Both the position numbers and the translations under genes were made by a program. The notes below the pieces were generated by a model that was not told the DNA's origin, searched no databases, and saw nothing but the letters and a program-made list of their open reading frames with translations. From the NCBI RefSeq assembly GCF_900168195.1, contig NZ_FUYX01000014.1, positions 1-64,000 on the forward strand: 64,000 bases of DNA, read 5' to 3'. Of the stretch, positions 61,838-64,000 are shown piece by piece. The DNA is from Allobosea thiooxidans (GTDB lineage Bacteria > Pseudomonadota > Alphaproteobacteria > Rhizobiales > Beijerinckiaceae). Numbering within the stretch: position 1 is the first letter of the stretch; each line of letters starts with the position of its first letter.

Positions 61838-64000
61838 ATGAGCGCGTCTCGCCCCCCTGGCGCTCAAGCCGACGAGCCGGAAGCCGCCGCCGCGCAGCTC
61901 CATGCCAGCCTGCGCAAGCACTATGTCGTCATGCTTGTCGCCGTCGCCGGGGCCGGGCTTCTCATCGGGGGCGCCTCGGAGATCTGGTTCGCTCATCAGG
62001 AGCGGCTGGGAATCGCCACTCTGACGACCGACGCAGTCGATGCAGCGCTCTATCGTTCGATACAGCGCTGGGGGCTGCTGACACTGGCGGTGCTCGTTCT
62101 CGCCGCTTTCGCGGGCGAGCGCCTGGCCCGCAAGGTGAGCGTGCCGCTGCAGGCCCTGCGGACGGGCTTTGCGCGCATCGGCACCGGCGACCTCGAACAG
62201 CGCATCGACAGCCGGGCGGGTGGCGAGCTCGACGCGTTGGTCAACGCATTCAACGGAATGGCCGGAGGCCTGCGCGAGATACATTCCGATCTCCGTCGGG
62301 AAATCGGGGAGCGGACGCATGACCTGACGGAATCGCTGGAGCAGCAAAGCGTGACGGCCGACGTGCTGAAGGCGATCAGCCGGTCCGCTTTCGATCTCCA
62401 GGCCGTTCTCGACACGCTGGCAGAGTCAGCCGCCCGCCTGTGCGCGGCCGACCAGGCGGTGCTGACGCGGCTGCGCGACGGCAGGCATCACATGGATGCG
62501 ACCTTCGGCATGAACGACGCATTTCGTGCGTATCTGGGGCAGAATCCCTACGCGGAAGGCCGCGGCACGGTGACGGGCCGGGCGATCGCCGAAGGCCGCC
62601 CGGTGCAGATCCTCGATGTGCTCGCCGATCCCGAATACACGATGCTCGCAGGCCAAAAGCTCGGGGGCTGGCGCTCTGCGCTTGGCGTTCCGCTGCTCCG
62701 GGACGGCAAACCGATCGGCGCCCTGGCGCTGTTGCGCCGCGATGTTCGGTTCTACACCGAGAAGCAGATCGCTTTGGTCGAGACATTCGCCGCTCAGGCC
62801 GTCATCGCCATCGAGAATGTCCGCCTCTTCGACGAAACTCAGGCGCGGGCCAAGGAGCTGACGGAAGCCTTGCAGCAGCAGGTCGCCACCAGCGAGATCC
62901 TGCGGACCATCGCCTCCTCGCCCACGGACATCGTTCCGGTCCTGAAGGCGGTCGCGCAGAGCGCCTGCCAGCTCTGCGAAGCCTATGACGCCATCGTTCT
63001 CCTGCGCGACGGCAGCGACCTCGTCTTCGAGGCCCATCACGGGCCGATCCCCACCAATCTGGATCGATGGCCCGTGAATCGGCACTGGACGGCAGGACGG
63101 GCAGTCCTCGATCGCATGCCGGTGCATGTGGACGATCTCACCCAGGAAGCGGACGCGTTCCCGGATGGCTACGAGATGGCTCACCGGATGGGGCACCGGA
63201 CGATACTCTCGGTTCCGCTGCTGCGCGAGGGCGAAGGCATCGGGGCGTTGGTGGTGCGCCGCACCGAGGTCCTGCCGTTCACGCCGAAGCAGATCGCCCT
63301 GCTGCAGACCTTCGCCGACCAGGCTGTCATCGCCATCGAAAACGTCCGGCTGTTCGACCAGCTCCAGGCCCGCACCCAGGCTCTGGCCAACGCCCTCGAC
63401 CGGCAGACAGCGACGGCAGACGTTCTCAAGGTGATCAGCAGATCGCCCAATGATCTTCAGCCAATCTTCGACAGCATCGCTCGCACGGCCAGGCGGCTGT
63501 GCATGGCCGACAACGCCTCCATCATCGCTCGGAATGATGGCGAATATCGCTTCGTCGCGACTGACGGCGTCGAGAACGAACAGATCCAGCAGTTGCTGTC
63601 CGAGGGGCCCATTCCTCTCGACCATGGATCGATCACCGGCCGCGTGGTTCTCGAGCGCAGAACCATCCAGGTCGAAGACGTCCAGGCGGATGCGGAGTTC
63701 AGGCTCTTCATCGGCGTCGAGAACGACCATCGGCGGTCCATGCTCGGCGTGCCGCTCGTGCTGGACGATGCGGTGGTCGGGGTCATCGTGGTCAGCCGGA
63801 ACGTCGTCCAGCGCTTCTCCGAAAAGCAGATCGAGCTGATCGAGACCTTTGCCGACCAGGCTGTGATCGCCATCCAGAACGTCCGGCTGTTCGACCAGGT
63901 CCAGGCCCGCACGCGCCAGCTCACCGAAGCGCTGAAGTACCAGACCGCGACCTCCGACGTCCTCCAGGTCATCAGCCGCTCGGCCTTCGACCTCCAGTCG
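61838..64000 (+). CDS. Large sensor protein, HAMP plus tandem GAF domains (3' end outside the window)
   Basis: Open without a stop for 721 codons to the edge. Two membrane segments (about residues 34-56 and 84-104), a HAMP domain (ERLARKVSVPLQALRTGFAR, GTGDLEQRIDSRAGGELDAL), a coiled linker, then three complete GAF domains (about 190-340, 360-510, 530-690) and the opening of a fourth unit. Each unit opens with a repeated linker, ADVLKAISRS, SEILRTIASS, ADVLKVISRS, SDVLQVISRS, and ends FADQAVIAIENVRLFD or close. Such proteins usually end in a histidine kinase module, sometimes with a receiver, but that part is not visible. Start: ATG 61838 six bases after GGAGG; the nearer ATG at 61833 hits a stop at once. 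Confidence 0.88.
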   Translation, partial: MSASRPPGAQADEPEAAAAQLHASLRKHYVVMLVAVAGAGLLIGGASEIWFAHQERLGIATLTTDAVDAALYRSIQRWGLLTLAVLVLAAFAGERLARKVSVPLQALRTGFARIGTGDLEQRIDSRAGGELDALVNAFNGMAGGLREIHSDLRREIGERTHDLTESLEQQSVTADVLKAISRSAFDLQAVLDTLAESAARLCAADQAVLTRLRDGRHHMDATFGMNDAFRAYLGQNPYAEGRGTVTGRAIAEGRPVQILDVLADPEYTMLAGQKLGGWRSALGVPLLRDGKPIGALALLRRDVRFYTEKQIALVETFAAQAVIAIENVRLFDETQARAKELTEALQQQVATSEILRTIASSPTDIVPVLKAVAQSACQLCEAYDAIVLLRDGSDLVFEAHHGPIPTNLDRWPVNRHWTAGRAVLDRMPVHVDDLTQEADAFPDGYEMAHRMGHRTILSVPLLREGEGIGALVVRRTEVLPFTPKQIALLQTFADQAVIAIENVRLFDQLQARTQALANALDRQTATADVLKVISRSPNDLQPIFDSIARTARRLCMADNASIIARNDGEYRFVATDGVENEQIQQLLSEGPIPLDHGSITGRVVLERRTIQVEDVQADAEFRLFIGVENDHRRSMLGVPLVLDDAVVGVIVVSRNVVQRFSEKQIELIETFADQAVIAIQNVRLFDQVQARTRQLTEALKYQTATSDVLQVISRSAFDLQS

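Overview
The window is GC-rich chromosomal DNA from an alphaproteobacterium, most likely a Hyphomicrobiales (rhizobial-order) species. Pointers are an Omp2b-type porin, tamA-tamB, divergent ubiG/lysC, the ethylmalonyl-CoA pathway enzymes Ccr and Mcd, a thiOSGE operon behind a TPP riboswitch, and many short palindromic intergenic repeats of the type common in that order. Boseaceae or Methylobacterium relatives would fit, but the genus is an inference. I see no phage, transposase, CRISPR array or plasmid functions.

Layout. 1-7.3 kb: cell envelope (partial porin; tamA-tamB). 7.6-10.3 kb: a membrane diguanylate cyclase, a 2-keto-4-pentenoate hydratase-like enzyme and a secreted DUF4142 protein. 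10.5-15.4 kb: a complete branched-chain amino-acid-type ABC importer (SBP, two permeases, two ATPases) with palindromic repeats in three places. 15.5-21.3 kb: carbon metabolism (Zn alcohol dehydrogenase, aldehyde dehydrogenase, family III CoA-transferase with a FAS1/HTD2-type hydratase, GST). 21.5-29.1 kb: a Tat-exported CpdB-type nucleotidase, a GGDEF-EAL protein, a divergent aspartate-carbamoyltransferase homologue overlapping a DMT transporter, a SIMPL-domain protein and an orphan secreted protein. 29.1-34 kb: methylsuccinyl-CoA dehydrogenase, a DMT transporter, a GST and crotonyl-CoA carboxylase/reductase on one strand. 34.2-36.8 kb: small membrane protein, ubiG, lysC. 36.9-41.7 kb: a MarR-controlled RND efflux operon whose pump gene carries two compensating frameshifts. 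41.9-44.6 kb: old-yellow-enzyme family reductase and an M32 carboxypeptidase.

44.7-52.4 kb: a seven-gene operon for uptake (polyamine/opine-type ABC importer) and oxidation (three-part HcnABC/opine-oxidase-like dehydrogenase) of an amine or amino-acid-like substrate. It ends in a strong terminator and is divergent from an IclR regulator. 52.5-56.1 kb: a SelT/W/H-like redox protein, the thiOSGE operon with its riboswitch, and tRNA-Ser(GCU). 56.3-61.6 kb: an asparagine synthase divergent from a four-gene osmoprotectant (OpuB/OpuC/ProU-like) ABC importer. 61.8-64 kb: the start of a large HAMP plus tandem-GAF sensor protein running off the end.

The most interesting points are the ABC-HcnABC-IclR catabolic unit, the carbamoyltransferase homologue that has lost two catalytic or substrate-binding positions and overlaps a transporter gene, the doubly frameshifted RND pump, and a ~95-bp repeat present in two inverted copies 16 kb apart. 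Most large antisense ORFs in this GC-rich sequence are codon-usage shadows and were left out.
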